A stretch of 64,000 nucleotides of DNA from assembly GCA_948470255.1 (NCBI GenBank), contig CAOKOS010000003.1:1-64000 (forward strand), in the 5' to 3' direction. The translations under genes and the position numbers were made by a program. The stretch's first letter is position 1, and the number at the start of each line of letters is the position of its first letter. Positions 52,596-61,910 of this stretch are shown one piece after another. The DNA is from an uncultured Lachnotalea sp. (GTDB lineage Bacteria > Bacillota > Clostridia > Lachnospirales > Lachnospiraceae). The notes beneath the pieces were generated by a model. That model was given only the letters and a program-made list of their open reading frames with translations. It made no database searches and was not told the DNA's origin.

Positions 52596-54026
52596 ATGTA
52601 CGACAGATATCAAAGCCCTTTATCGGAGCGTTACGCCAGTAAAGAAATGCAGTATATTTTTTCACCGGACAAAAAATTCCGGACATGGAGGAAACTTTGG
52701 ATTGCCCTTGCGGAGACAGAGCATGAGCTGGGGCTTCCTGTGACCAAGGAGCAGATTGAGGAGCTTAAAGCCCATCAGGACGATATCAATTATGAGGTGG
52801 CGAAACAGAGAGAAAAAGAAGTGCGCCATGACGTCATGTCCCATGTGTATGCATATGGAGTCCAGTGTCCCGGCGCGAAGGGGATCATCCATCTGGGCGC
52901 CACATCCTGCTATGTGGGGGACAATACAGACATCATCATCATGACAGAAGCCCTTAGGCTGGTTCGGAAAAAACTGGTCAATGTGATCCATGGGTTAGCG
53001 GCGTTTGCAGACCAGTACAAATCCCAGGCGACTTTGGCGTTTACCCATTTTCAGCCGGCCCAGCCCACTACAGTGGGGAAGCGGGCCTCTCTGTGGCTGC
53101 AGGATTTGACCATGGATTTGGAGGATGTGGATTACGTGCTGGGAACCATGAAGCTTTTAGGCTCCAAAGGAACCACCGGGACCCAGGCCAGCTTTCTGGA
53201 GCTTTTTGACGGCGACCACGAAAAAGTGAAGCAAGTGGATAAAAAAATTGCTGAGAAAATGGGCTTTGACGGCTGCTACAGCGTGTCGGGCCAGACTTAT
53301 TCCCGAAAAGTGGACAGCCGCGTACTGAATGTCCTGGCGGGTATTGCCCAGAGCGCCCACAAGTTTTCCAACGATATCAGGCTTCTTCAGCATTTGAAGG
53401 AAGTGGAAGAACCTTTTGAAAAAAGCCAGATCGGTTCATCGGCTATGGCTTATAAGCGGAATCCCATGCGCAGCGAGCGGATGGCATCTCTGGCGGATTA
53501 TGTGATGGCGGATGCCATGAATCCTATGCTGGTAGCTTCAACCCAGTGGTTTGAGCGGACTTTGGATGATTCTGCAAATAAACGCCTCAGTATCCCGGAA
53601 GGATTTCTGGCTGTGGACGGAATTCTGGATTTATATTTGAACGTGGTGGACGGACTGGTGGTTTATCCCAAAGTCATTGAGAAGAGACTCCAGTCGGAGC
53701 TGCCCTTTATGGCCACAGAAAACATTATGATGGATGCCGTGAAGGCCGGAGGCGACAGACAGGAGCTTCACGAAAAAATCCGTACCTTGTCCATGGAAGC
53801 AGGGCGGAATGTAAAAGTAAACGGCCAGGAGAACAATTTGTTGGAGCTGATTGCGGCTGACCCCGCTTTTAATATGAGCCTTTCGGAACTTGAAAAGACC
53901 ATGGATCCTTCCCGGTACGTGGGACGCTCCGCGGAGCAGGTGGAAGAGTTCCTGTCAGAGGTGGTTGCGCCGATTCTGGAAGCCAATAAGGAAATTCTCG
54001 GCGTTAAAGCGGAAATCAATGTATAA
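52596..54026 (+). CDS. purB: Adenylosuccinate lyase
   Basis: A 476-residue fumarase-superfamily enzyme acting twice in purine synthesis (SAICAR to AICAR, adenylosuccinate to AMP). The signature SSAMAYKRNPMRSE (about residues 287-300) and the HLGATSCYVGDNTD segment (about 99-112) are present. It is the longer form also found in eukaryotes and common in Lachnospiraceae. The ATG at 52596 has AAAGGA upstream. Followed by purA after 27 bp. Confidence 0.97.
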   Translation: MYDRYQSPLSERYASKEMQYIFSPDKKFRTWRKLWIALAETEHELGLPVTKEQIEELKAHQDDINYEVAKQREKEVRHDVMSHVYAYGVQCPGAKGIIHLGATSCYVGDNTDIIIMTEALRLVRKKLVNVIHGLAAFADQYKSQATLAFTHFQPAQPTTVGKRASLWLQDLTMDLEDVDYVLGTMKLLGSKGTTGTQASFLELFDGDHEKVKQVDKKIAEKMGFDGCYSVSGQTYSRKVDSRVLNVLAGIAQSAHKFSNDIRLLQHLKEVEEPFEKSQIGSSAMAYKRNPMRSERMASLADYVMADAMNPMLVASTQWFERTLDDSANKRLSIPEGFLAVDGILDLYLNVVDGLVVYPKVIEKRLQSELPFMATENIMMDAVKAGGDRQELHEKIRTLSMEAGRNVKVNGQENNLLELIAADPAFNMSLSELEKTMDPSRYVGRSAEQVEEFLSEVVAPILEANKEILGVKAEINV

Positions 54027-54053
54027 TTGCAGGAAATTGCAGGAGGAGAAAAA

Positions 54054-55343
54054 ATGGTAAGAGCGATTGTAGGGGCCAACTGGGGCGATGAGGGAAAAGG
54101 CAAGATTACGGACATGCTGGCTGAGGAATCTGATATCATAATCCGGTTCCAGGGCGGCAGCAATGCGGGCCACACCATTGTCAATGATTATGGCAAATTT
54201 GCATTGCATCTGCTTCCTTCCGGCGTTTTTTATAATCATACCACCAGCATTATCGGTAATGGCGTGGCATTAAATATTCCTTATCTGCTGAAGGAGATTA
54301 AAGCTCTGGAGGAGAAAGGTGTGCCTACCCCGAAGGTTCTTGTATCTGACAGGGCGCAGATCATGATGCCTTATCATATGCTTCTGGATGCCTGTGAGGA
54401 GGCAAGGCTGGCGGGAAAATCTTTTGGTTCCACCAAATCGGGAATAGCACCTTTTTACTCCGATAAATATGCGAAAATCGGTTTCCAGGTCAGCGAGCTG
54501 TTTGGCTGCCCGGAGACATTGAAAGACAAGGTAAAAAATGTCTGTACTTTGAAAAATGTAATGCTTGTGAACCTGTATAACCAGCCGGCCCTGGAACCGG
54601 AAGAAGTTTTTGAAACTTTGATGGAATATAAGGAGATGATAGCGCCTTATGTGTGTGATGTTTCCGCATATCTTGATAAGGCATTAAAAGAGGGAAAGAA
54701 TATTCTCTTAGAAGGGCAGTTAGGTTCCCTGAAAGATCCGGATCATGGTATTTATCCCATGGTGACATCCTCTTCCACACTGGCTGCTTACGGCGCCATC
54801 GGGGCGGGGATTCCCCCTTATGAGATCAAAAACATTACAACAGTTGTAAAAGCTTATTCCAGCGCTGTGGGTGCTGGGGCCTTTGTCAGCGAGCTTTTTG
54901 GAGAGGAAGCGCAGGAGCTTCGCGACAGAGGCGGAGACGGCGGAGAATATGGTGTCACCACAGGGCGTCCCAGAAGAGTGGGATGGTTTGATGCAGTGGC
55001 CAGCCGTTATGGCTGCCGGGTACAGGGAGCGACGGAAGCTGTTTTGACGGTTCTGGACGTATTGGGGTATCTGGATGAGATCCCCATTTGTGTGGGATAT
55101 GAGTTTGACGGGAAAGTCACCAGAGATTTTCCTGTTACATCCATGCTGGAATACTGTAAGCCGGTTTACAAGACCCTTCCCGGCTGGAAATGTAATATCC
55201 GCGGGATCCGCAATTATGAAGAGCTGCCGGAAAACTGCCGGAATTATATCGAAGAGATTGAAAGGGAACTTGGAGTGCCGGTAACCATGGTGTCCAATGG
55301 TCCCGGGAGAAACGAGATCATAAAGAGGACTCCTCTCATTTGA
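54054..55343 (+). CDS. purA: Adenylosuccinate synthetase (divergent form)
   Basis: A 429-residue GTP-dependent enzyme joining IMP and aspartate. The phosphate loop NWGDEGKGKI keeps the catalytic Asp, GSNAGHTIV the catalytic His, and TTGRPRRVGWFDA the C-terminal signature. Other normally strict positions differ: GSTKSGIAPFYSDK stands where most have GTTxRGIGPAY, and LEGQLGSLKD where most have EGAQG. It thus belongs to a divergent subgroup but should be active. GGAGGAG precedes the ATG; it is co-transcribed with purB. Confidence 0.95.
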   Translation: MVRAIVGANWGDEGKGKITDMLAEESDIIIRFQGGSNAGHTIVNDYGKFALHLLPSGVFYNHTTSIIGNGVALNIPYLLKEIKALEEKGVPTPKVLVSDRAQIMMPYHMLLDACEEARLAGKSFGSTKSGIAPFYSDKYAKIGFQVSELFGCPETLKDKVKNVCTLKNVMLVNLYNQPALEPEEVFETLMEYKEMIAPYVCDVSAYLDKALKEGKNILLEGQLGSLKDPDHGIYPMVTSSSTLAAYGAIGAGIPPYEIKNITTVVKAYSSAVGAGAFVSELFGEEAQELRDRGGDGGEYGVTTGRPRRVGWFDAVASRYGCRVQGATEAVLTVLDVLGYLDEIPICVGYEFDGKVTRDFPVTSMLEYCKPVYKTLPGWKCNIRGIRNYEELPENCRNYIEEIERELGVPVTMVSNGPGRNEIIKRTPLI

Positions 55344-55366
55344 AGGTGAGGAGTCAGCGAAACCAT

Positions 55367-55396
55367 AAGCGTCGGGAAAACTTCCGGCGCTTTTTT
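55367..55396 (+). terminator. Intrinsic terminator after purA
   Basis: AAGCGTCGGGAA pairs with TTCCGGCGCTT around loop AAC, then TTTTTT. Confidence 0.9.
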
Positions 55397-55415
55397 CACA
55401 GACGCAGGAGGAACT

Positions 55416-56033
55416 ATGGTACATACATTGATTTTTGATATTGGAAATGTGTTGGCGGATTTTAACTGGAAGTCTTATCTGTATAGCTGGAAGCTTCCGG
55501 CCAGGGAACATGAGATTGTGGAACAGGCGTTATTTATGAGTCCTATGTGGAAAGAAGTGGATCGGGGACGTCTGTCGGATGAGGAAATTTTAGCCGCCAT
55601 ATGCAGGGAAGCGCCGGGATATGAGAGCCTGATCCGCGAAATTTATGCAGGAGCGGCCGTGGCGGTCAGCGAAAATGATTATGCACCGGGGCTTTTGAAA
55701 CGGTTAAAAGAACTGGGATATCGGATTTATATCCTTTCTAATTATGGAAAAACTTTTTATGAACAGCGCTTATCCAGTTTTAAGTTTTTGGAATATACAG
55801 ACGGACAAGTGATTTCTTATCAGGAAAAGCATATTAAGCCGGAGCCGGAGATATATAAAACGCTGCTTTCCAGATATGGAATCCTTCCGGAAGACGCGGT
55901 CTTTTTTGACGACATTCCGGTAAATCTGGAAGCAGCGAAAAAATTTGGTATTCATACGGTGCAGGTGACGGGGTATGAATCCATCATAAAAGGCTTAGGG
56001 CAGTTTGGAATCCGGTTGTCAGACCGCCTTTAA
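55416..56033 (+). CDS. HAD family hydrolase (YihX-like)
   Basis: A 205-residue haloacid-dehalogenase phosphatase. Motif I reads FDIGNVLADF (about residues 6-15); the second acid of the usual DxD is Gly, as in the YihX sugar-phosphatase subgroup. Motif II is ILSNYGK (about 108-114), and motifs III and IV are HIKPEPEIY and VFFDDIPVN. It probably acts on a small phosphorylated sugar. It follows the purA terminator and its end overlaps the convergent mecA gene by 15 bp. Confidence 0.9.
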   Translation: MVHTLIFDIGNVLADFNWKSYLYSWKLPAREHEIVEQALFMSPMWKEVDRGRLSDEEILAAICREAPGYESLIREIYAGAAVAVSENDYAPGLLKRLKELGYRIYILSNYGKTFYEQRLSSFKFLEYTDGQVISYQEKHIKPEPEIYKTLLSRYGILPEDAVFFDDIPVNLEAAKKFGIHTVQVTGYESIIKGLGQFGIRLSDRL

Positions 56034-56711
56034 AATCTGTAAGGCCAGCCCTTCAATGATCAGGTCAAAATGCTCCTGATAATAAGCCTCGCTGGCATAG
56101 GTGCCTTTTATACGGGCGCCAAATTCTGAGAGGGTGTTGAGAACCCTGGCAAATTCGTCTTCTTTGTAGCCCTGGCGGCTGATCACCAGAAAATATTCTT
56201 TTGTTGCCGGATTCCTGTACAGGGAATTGTGGCCATCAAAAGAAGCTTCCAGTACCTGGGCGGCCTGGGAGACGTGATCCAGGGAACGAAAATGAAAAAT
56301 ACGTAAATCCTCGGAAGAGGATGCCTCTTTTGGCTCATCAGAAGGAGTGGTAAGGTCTGGGGCCGGCGCGCCTTCCAGAGTAAAAGGGACGGAAGGGTCT
56401 TCACCTGCGCCATCCTCCTCAGAACCAGGAGAAAATTTGGCAAATCGGGTATCCAGCTCCTCCGGATCATCCACTTTCGTAATAATCAGCATAATGCTGT
56501 CGGTGGACAACGGGATGGCTTCTACCATCAAAGGGTTATCTTCGGCATCAAAGCCAAAATCATTGAAGGCCTGCTGCATCATTTCCCGAAACAGGTTGCG
56601 GGCCTTTGTACTGCCGTAGGCCAGTTCCCCCAGGTTCAGCTGGCGGTCGGTCAGGTCATTGCTATTAAGAGTACAGCGTATTTGGTTTTCACTGATTTTT
56701 TCTATTTTCAA
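56019..56711 (-). CDS. mecA: Adaptor protein MecA
   Basis: A 230-residue adaptor that delivers proteins to the ClpC ATPase. The N-terminal substrate-binding region MKIEKISENQIRCTLNSNDL and the AKNLFREMM-like helix are typical, a Ser/Pro/Glu-rich linker lies at about residues 92-132, and the C-terminal ClpC-binding domain (about 140-230) includes FHFRSLDHVSQAAQV. It converges on the HAD gene with a short overlap. Confidence 0.94.
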   Translation of the reverse strand: MKIEKISENQIRCTLNSNDLTDRQLNLGELAYGSTKARNLFREMMQQAFNDFGFDAEDNPLMVEAIPLSTDSIMLIITKVDDPEELDTRFAKFSPGSEEDGAGEDPSVPFTLEGAPAPDLTTPSDEPKEASSSEDLRIFHFRSLDHVSQAAQVLEASFDGHNSLYRNPATKEYFLVISRQGYKEDEFARVLNTLSEFGARIKGTYASEAYYQEHFDLIIEGLALQILKAV

Positions 56712-56832
56712 TCGTATTCACTTCCTGTCTGAAATATATTATGGCTGGCTTTAGTATATACAATACGGCCGCAGATGTAAAGTGTGATTTTCCTGATTGG
56801 GGAAGAATGTGGAAACTTAAATGGCAGCAGAA

Positions 56833-56861
56833 TTGACTTTCCATAAAAAATGAAATATGAT
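56833..56861 (+). promoter_or_regulatory. Sigma-A promoter for purL
   Basis: TTGACT (56833-56838), a 17-nt spacer and TATGAT (56856-56861), predicting a leader of about 125 nt that includes repeat copy 5. Confidence 0.7.
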
Positions 56862-56896
56862 ATGGAAGAAGCGAAAAGAGGCTACATCTTTTTTAG

Positions 56897-56954
56897 TGTA
56901 TAGAGAAACTTAATTTCCATACAATAAAAACCCGCCGCAGGATTCTTTGTTCTA
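56897..56954 (+). repeat. Dispersed hairpin repeat, deletion copy 5
   Basis: TGTATAGAGAAACTTAATTT-CCATACAATAAAAACC is joined directly to CCGCAGGATTCTTTGTTCTA, whose last part is identical to the end of copy 3. Modules B, C and the first half of D are missing. Confidence 0.65.
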
Positions 56955-56993
56955 ATTATAATAAAGTATAAAGTACAATACATGGAGGTATCT

Positions 56994-59900
56994 ATGAGCG
57001 TAAGACGGATCTATGTGGAAAAGAAAAAACCTTTTGCTATCCAGGCAAAGGAACTAAAGGAAGAAATCAGCAGTTATCTGGGCATTGAGACGGTGAAAGA
57101 CGTGCGGGTTCTCATCCGTTATGATGTGGAAAACCTGTCTGAAGATACTTATGAAAAGTCAAAAGGGACGATTTTTTCCGAACCGCCGGTGGATGTCCTT
57201 TATGAAGGCGATTTTGAGAGAAAAACAGGGGATCTGGTATTTTCAGTGGAATATCTGCCGGGCCAGTTCGACCAGCGGGCAGATTCCGCCGAACAGTGTG
57301 TGAAACTTCTGAATGAAAATGAAGAGCCGGTGATCCGGAGCGCCACCACTTATGTCCTGGAAGGGGATTTTAAAGAGGAGGAGAAAGCAGCAGTGAAAGA
57401 GCACTGCATCAATCCTGTGGACAGCCGGGAGGCGGCAGAGGAAATCCCCGATACGCTCATTACAAAATTCAGTGAACCGGCTGATGTAAAAGTTTTAGAG
57501 GGATTTTGCAGTATGGGAGAAAGGGAGTTTCAGGCTCTTTATGATTCCCTGAACTTGGCTATGACCTTCAAAGATTTCCTCCATATCCAGAATTATTTTA
57601 AAAATGAAGAACACAGAGAGCCGTCCATGACGGAAATCAGAGTACTGGATACTTACTGGTCGGATCACTGCCGCCATACTACATTCCAGACGGAGCTTAA
57701 AAATGTAACTTTTGGAAATGGGGATTACAGAAAGCCCATGGAGGCTTCCTATGAAAAATATATGGCCGACAGGGCTGAAATATTTGGAGACAGAAAAGAC
57801 AAGTTTGTCTGTCTGATGGATTTAGCTCTGATGGCCATGAGAAAGCTGAAAAAAGAGGGGAAGCTTCAGGATCAGGAGGAATCGGATGAGATCAATGCCT
57901 GCAGTATCGTAGTACCGGTGGAGATTGACGGCGTCACTGAGGAATGGCTGGTGAACTTTAAAAACGAAACCCACAACCACCCGACGGAAATTGAACCTTT
58001 TGGCGGGGCCGCCACTTGCCTTGGCGGGGCTATCCGTGACCCGCTTTCGGGCCGGACTTATGTGTATCAGGCCATGCGCGTGACCGGGGCTGCCGATCCG
58101 ACTGTGCCTGTATCGGAAACCATGAAAGGCAAACTCCCTCAGAAAAAACTGGTGCGGGGAGCAGCCCATGGTTATAGTTCTTATGGAAATCAGATCGGCC
58201 TGGCGACGGGGTATGTAAAGGAAATATACCATCCTGGCTATGCGGCAAAGAGAATGGAAATTGGCGCTGTCATGGGGGCGGCCCCCAGGAGGGCAGTCAT
58301 CCGTGAAACCTCTGACCCGGGTGATGTCATTATCCTCCTCGGCGGGCGGACGGGCCGCGACGGCTGCGGCGGAGCCACAGGCTCTTCCAAAGTCCATACG
58401 GAGAAATCCATTGAGACTTGCGGGGCTGAAGTGCAGAAAGGGAATGCGCCCACAGAGAGAAAGCTTCAGAGGCTGTTTCGCAGGGAAGAGGTCAGCCATA
58501 TCATTAAAAAATGTAATGATTTTGGTGCAGGCGGAGTGTCGGTGGCCATTGGAGAGCTGGCAGACGGCCTGATGATTGATCTGGACAAGGTTCCGAAGAA
58601 ATACGCCGGGCTGGACGGCACAGAGATTGCCATTTCGGAATCCCAGGAGCGGATGGCAGTGGTCGTTGACAAAAAGGATGTGAACAGGTTCCTTGACTTT
58701 GCAAAGGAAGAAAATCTGGAAGCCATCCCTGTGGCAGAGGTGACGGAAAGCCCCCGTCTTGTCATGTCCTGGAGGGGAAAGGTTATTGTGGATTTAAGCA
58801 GGGCCTTTTTGGATACCAACGGCGCCCATCAGGAAGCGGACGTGGCTGTGAAGGTGCCTGGCCGTGAGGGAAATCCTTTTGATAAGAAAGAAGTGGCGGA
58901 CACTTCGGCCAAATGGATGGAAACCATGGGAGACTTAAATGTCTGTTCCCAAAAAGGGTTGGTGGAAATGTTTGACGGCTCCATCGGCGCAGGTTCCGTC
59001 TACATGCCTTATGGCGGAAAATACCAGATGACAGAAACCCAGTCCATGGTGGCGAAACTTCCGGTGACGGACGGAAAAACAGATACTGTGACCATGATGA
59101 GCTATGGGTTTGACCCGTATCTTTCATCCTGGAGCCCGTACCACGGGGCCATCTATGCAGTGGTTTCTTCGGTGGCGAAGATTGTGGCAGCCGGCGGAGA
59201 CTACAGGAAAATCCGCTTTACGTTCCAGGAATATTTCCGCAGGATGACGGGAGAGGCGGAGCGTTGGGGTGAACCTTTTTCCGCGCTGCTTGGGGCTTAT
59301 GATGCCCAGCTGGGCTTTGGCCTCCCTTCCATTGGCGGAAAAGACAGTATGTCGGGCTCATTCAATGACTTGGATGTGCCGCCCACACTGGTGTCCTTTG
59401 CAGTGGACGTTGCCAGCGGAAAAACAGTCATTACGCCGGAGCTAAAACATGCCGGAAACAAGCTGGCGCTTTTTACCATTGACAGGGATGAATACGATAT
59501 GCCTGTTTATGGACAGGCCATGGATCAATATGGAAAATTTTTTGACGACATCAGGGCTGGAAAAATTGTATCTGCTTACGCAGTGGAAAGAAACGGTATC
59601 GCGGAAGCTGTGACGAAGATGGCTTTCGGCAACAGGATGGGTGTAAAGATTGAACATGACGTGGCGGCAGAAGATTTATTTGCGGCAGGCTGGGGAAACC
59701 TGGTGGCTGAAGTGCCCGGAGAAAAGGTTTCGGAACTTTCGGGCCGTTACCGGGTCATCGGTGAGGTGACTGACAAGGGGGCCGTGGAATATGGCTCCAT
59801 GCGTCTTGGCCTTGCAGACCTCCAGACGGTTTGGGAGACTCCCTTGGAGAAGGTATTCCCTACGGTATCCGGCACAGAACAGGCGGTTTTGAGGGATAGT

Positions 59901-60743
59901 GTTTCTAAGGCGGACAATGTTTACGTATGCAGGCATAAAGTGGCAAAACCTACGGTATTTATCCCTGTATTCCCAGGAACCAACTGTGAATATGACAGTG
60001 CGAAAGCTTTTGCTGCCGCAGGAGCCAATGTGGTGACAAAGGTTCTTAAAAATATAACGGCAGAGGACATCCGCGATTCGGTGGAGATTTTTGAAAAAGC
60101 CATTTCCCAGGCGCAGATCATCATGTTCCCCGGCGGTTTTTCCGCAGGCGATGAGCCGGAAGGTTCTGCAAAGTTTTTTGCAACCGTATTCCGCAACGGG
60201 CGGATGACAGAGGCTGTAAATAAACTTTTAAATGAGAGGGATGGACTGATGCTTGGAATCTGCAATGGTTTCCAGGCTCTCATCAAGCTGGGCCTGGTGC
60301 CTTATGGAGAAATCCGGGAACAGACGGTGGATTCCCCTACGTTAACGTATAATACCATCGGACGCCATATTTCCAAGATGGTATATACGAAGGTAATGTC
60401 CAATAAATCACCCTGGCTCCAGAAGGCAAAACTGGGAGGCGTTTATTGTACGGCGGCATCCCATGGGGAGGGACGCTTTGTGGCAAGTGGGGAATGGCTC
60501 GGAAAGCTTTTTGAGAATGGACAGGTGGCGACTCAGTATGTCAATGAATTCGGCGTACCTACCATGGACGAAGCATGGAATCCCAATGGTTCCTACCAGG
60601 CCATTGAGGGCATCACAAGCCCTGACGGCCGTATTTTCGGAAAGATGGCCCATATTGAACGAAAAGGTGAGTTTGTGGCTGTCAATATCTACGGTGAGCA
60701 GGATATGCAGGTCTTTGAGTCCGGAGTAGAATATTTCAAATAA
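56994..60743 (+). CDS. purL: Phosphoribosylformylglycinamidine synthase (PurL-PurQ in one chain)
   Basis: A 1249-residue enzyme making FGAM from FGAR, glutamine and ATP. The N-terminal and two ATP-binding synthetase halves (about 1-970) contain HNHPTEIEPFGGAATCLGGA and later GLPSIGGKDSMSGSF. The C-terminal glutaminase domain (about 980-1249) has its Cys in LMLGICNGFQALIKLG. Having synthetase and glutaminase in one chain is the large-type form, frequent in Clostridia. GGAGG ends 5 nt before ATG 56994; four extra codons are open upstream. It stands apart from purB and purA. Confidence 0.97.
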   Translation: MSVRRIYVEKKKPFAIQAKELKEEISSYLGIETVKDVRVLIRYDVENLSEDTYEKSKGTIFSEPPVDVLYEGDFERKTGDLVFSVEYLPGQFDQRADSAEQCVKLLNENEEPVIRSATTYVLEGDFKEEEKAAVKEHCINPVDSREAAEEIPDTLITKFSEPADVKVLEGFCSMGEREFQALYDSLNLAMTFKDFLHIQNYFKNEEHREPSMTEIRVLDTYWSDHCRHTTFQTELKNVTFGNGDYRKPMEASYEKYMADRAEIFGDRKDKFVCLMDLALMAMRKLKKEGKLQDQEESDEINACSIVVPVEIDGVTEEWLVNFKNETHNHPTEIEPFGGAATCLGGAIRDPLSGRTYVYQAMRVTGAADPTVPVSETMKGKLPQKKLVRGAAHGYSSYGNQIGLATGYVKEIYHPGYAAKRMEIGAVMGAAPRRAVIRETSDPGDVIILLGGRTGRDGCGGATGSSKVHTEKSIETCGAEVQKGNAPTERKLQRLFRREEVSHIIKKCNDFGAGGVSVAIGELADGLMIDLDKVPKKYAGLDGTEIAISESQERMAVVVDKKDVNRFLDFAKEENLEAIPVAEVTESPRLVMSWRGKVIVDLSRAFLDTNGAHQEADVAVKVPGREGNPFDKKEVADTSAKWMETMGDLNVCSQKGLVEMFDGSIGAGSVYMPYGGKYQMTETQSMVAKLPVTDGKTDTVTMMSYGFDPYLSSWSPYHGAIYAVVSSVAKIVAAGGDYRKIRFTFQEYFRRMTGEAERWGEPFSALLGAYDAQLGFGLPSIGGKDSMSGSFNDLDVPPTLVSFAVDVASGKTVITPELKHAGNKLALFTIDRDEYDMPVYGQAMDQYGKFFDDIRAGKIVSAYAVERNGIAEAVTKMAFGNRMGVKIEHDVAAEDLFAAGWGNLVAEVPGEKVSELSGRYRVIGEVTDKGAVEYGSMRLGLADLQTVWETPLEKVFPTVSGTEQAVLRDSVSKADNVYVCRHKVAKPTVFIPVFPGTNCEYDSAKAFAAAGANVVTKVLKNITAEDIRDSVEIFEKAISQAQIIMFPGGFSAGDEPEGSAKFFATVFRNGRMTEAVNKLLNERDGLMLGICNGFQALIKLGLVPYGEIREQTVDSPTLTYNTIGRHISKMVYTKVMSNKSPWLQKAKLGGVYCTAASHGEGRFVASGEWLGKLFENGQVATQYVNEFGVPTMDEAWNPNGSYQAIEGITSPDGRIFGKMAHIERKGEFVAVNIYGEQDMQVFESGVEYFK

Positions 60744-60795
60744 ACACTATGAAGAAGATGGAACGCTGCAAAATATAGACAATTTAGTTTATGTC

Positions 60796-60852
60796 CGTCA
60801 GACGCCCCCGCCGTCTCTGATTTCATCCCAGAGACGGCGGGGGCGTCTGACG
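60796..60852. other. Perfect 24-bp GC-rich hairpin between convergent genes
   Basis: Arms 60796-60819 and 60829-60852 are exact complements around a 9-nt loop (ATTTCATCC). No T-run on either side. It lies between purL and the convergent esterase-like gene and may block readthrough in both directions. Confidence 0.85.
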
Positions 60853-60888
60853 TATACAAATTCAGAGATTTTACGGCCGGCCCAATCC

Positions 60889-61773
60889 TTACAAATATTC
60901 CCGGAGGGTCATTACAATCTGGCGGAGGGCAGTCCGCCCTTCAGGTATCCGGTCAAACATCCAGTTGTGGATCATATGGGGATAAGTGTAAATATGATAA
61001 GGAGTATGAGCTTTTTGCAGAGCTTCTTTTAACAGAAGGCTATCCGCATAGAGGATATCGTTGTCCCCTGTCCATACGCTGATTTTGGGAAGTCCTTTCA
61101 TGGAACCAAAAACGGGGCTGATCAAAGGATCGTTTAGATGGAGGCTTCCTGCATAGAGGAGGGCGGCTTCCCTCTGGCTGTCCGGTTCCAGTACAGGATC
61201 TCTGTGGGCCAGTACATTTTTGATGGGGTTGGCGCCTGTGAGATCCAGACAGGGAGACAAAAGGAGGAGCTGCCTGGGGGTGGGAAGCCCTTCCTGAAGG
61301 ACTTGCTGAACCGTCGCCATGGCCAGGTTTGCCCCGGCGCCGTCTCCGATAACCACGATACCCTGGGGACATTTGGGAATCAGGGACAGATAGGTTTCCT
61401 CGCAGAAAGCGAGGATTTTCTTATGGGTATGCTCAGGGATAAGGGGATAGTCAGGGATGACCACCGGGCAGCCAGTACCGAAAAGAAGTGTTTTTATGAA
61501 TCGCCAGTGCTTTTTCTTAAGGCCTGTCAGAAACGTACCGCCATGAAAATACAGAATACAGGGCTTATCCTCCGTGTTTTTAAAATCCATGTAATAAACT
61601 GGTCTTCCATATAGGGAATCTGCCTGAACATGATAACGCCTTTCTATGGACTTAGGAGGCGTCATATCTTTCAGGCTGCCGTGGGTGTGGGTGGAAAGCT
61701 GCTTTTTCAAACCTCTCCGGGTATTGGTTTGCATTTTATATTGATAAGATAGTGAACTTATGATGCTGGGCAT
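60889..61773 (-). CDS. Alpha/beta hydrolase of the HSL/esterase family lacking the nucleophile
   Basis: A 294-residue alpha/beta-hydrolase fold protein. The oxyanion motif is YFHGGTF (about residues 74-80). The nucleophile elbow reads GDGAGANL instead of GDSAGGNL: the codon at 61339-61341 is GGC (Gly) where Ser is expected. The acid (TGDND) and the His (MIHNW) are kept. Frame and length are intact, so it may be an inactive or binding paralogue, or a single-base variant of an esterase. The ATG at 61773 has AAAGGAG 8 nt upstream; the frame is open 27 bp further back without a ribosome site. Confidence 0.88.
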   Translation of the reverse strand: MPSIISSLSYQYKMQTNTRRGLKKQLSTHTHGSLKDMTPPKSIERRYHVQADSLYGRPVYYMDFKNTEDKPCILYFHGGTFLTGLKKKHWRFIKTLLFGTGCPVVIPDYPLIPEHTHKKILAFCEETYLSLIPKCPQGIVVIGDGAGANLAMATVQQVLQEGLPTPRQLLLLSPCLDLTGANPIKNVLAHRDPVLEPDSQREAALLYAGSLHLNDPLISPVFGSMKGLPKISVWTGDNDILYADSLLLKEALQKAHTPYHIYTYPHMIHNWMFDRIPEGRTALRQIVMTLREYL

Positions 61774-61910
61774 AAAGAAAACTCCTTTCAGTCGTATCAC
61801 ATTCTTTTTCGGGTATTATAACACATATTTTCCCGCATGTCCTCATAGTTTTTACCGTACAGATAAAAAGCCCTCCGGGGGTTTGTCAGTATAAAAACGG
61901 GAGGAATAAC

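Noticed and set aside
54054..55343. purA as a phage-type PurZ (2-aminoadenine pathway)
   Set aside because: The phosphate-loop Asp of the bacterial enzyme is kept, it is co-transcribed with purB, and no phage gene or other base-modification gene is nearby.
17799..56954. Recurring hairpin repeats as a CRISPR array or insertion sequence
   Set aside because: The copies are scattered singly in gaps, of unequal length, without spacers, cas genes or a transposase.
61866..61885. Sixth copy of the dispersed repeat
   Set aside because: Only a short AAAAGCCCTCCGGGGG match remains; not enough to list as a feature.
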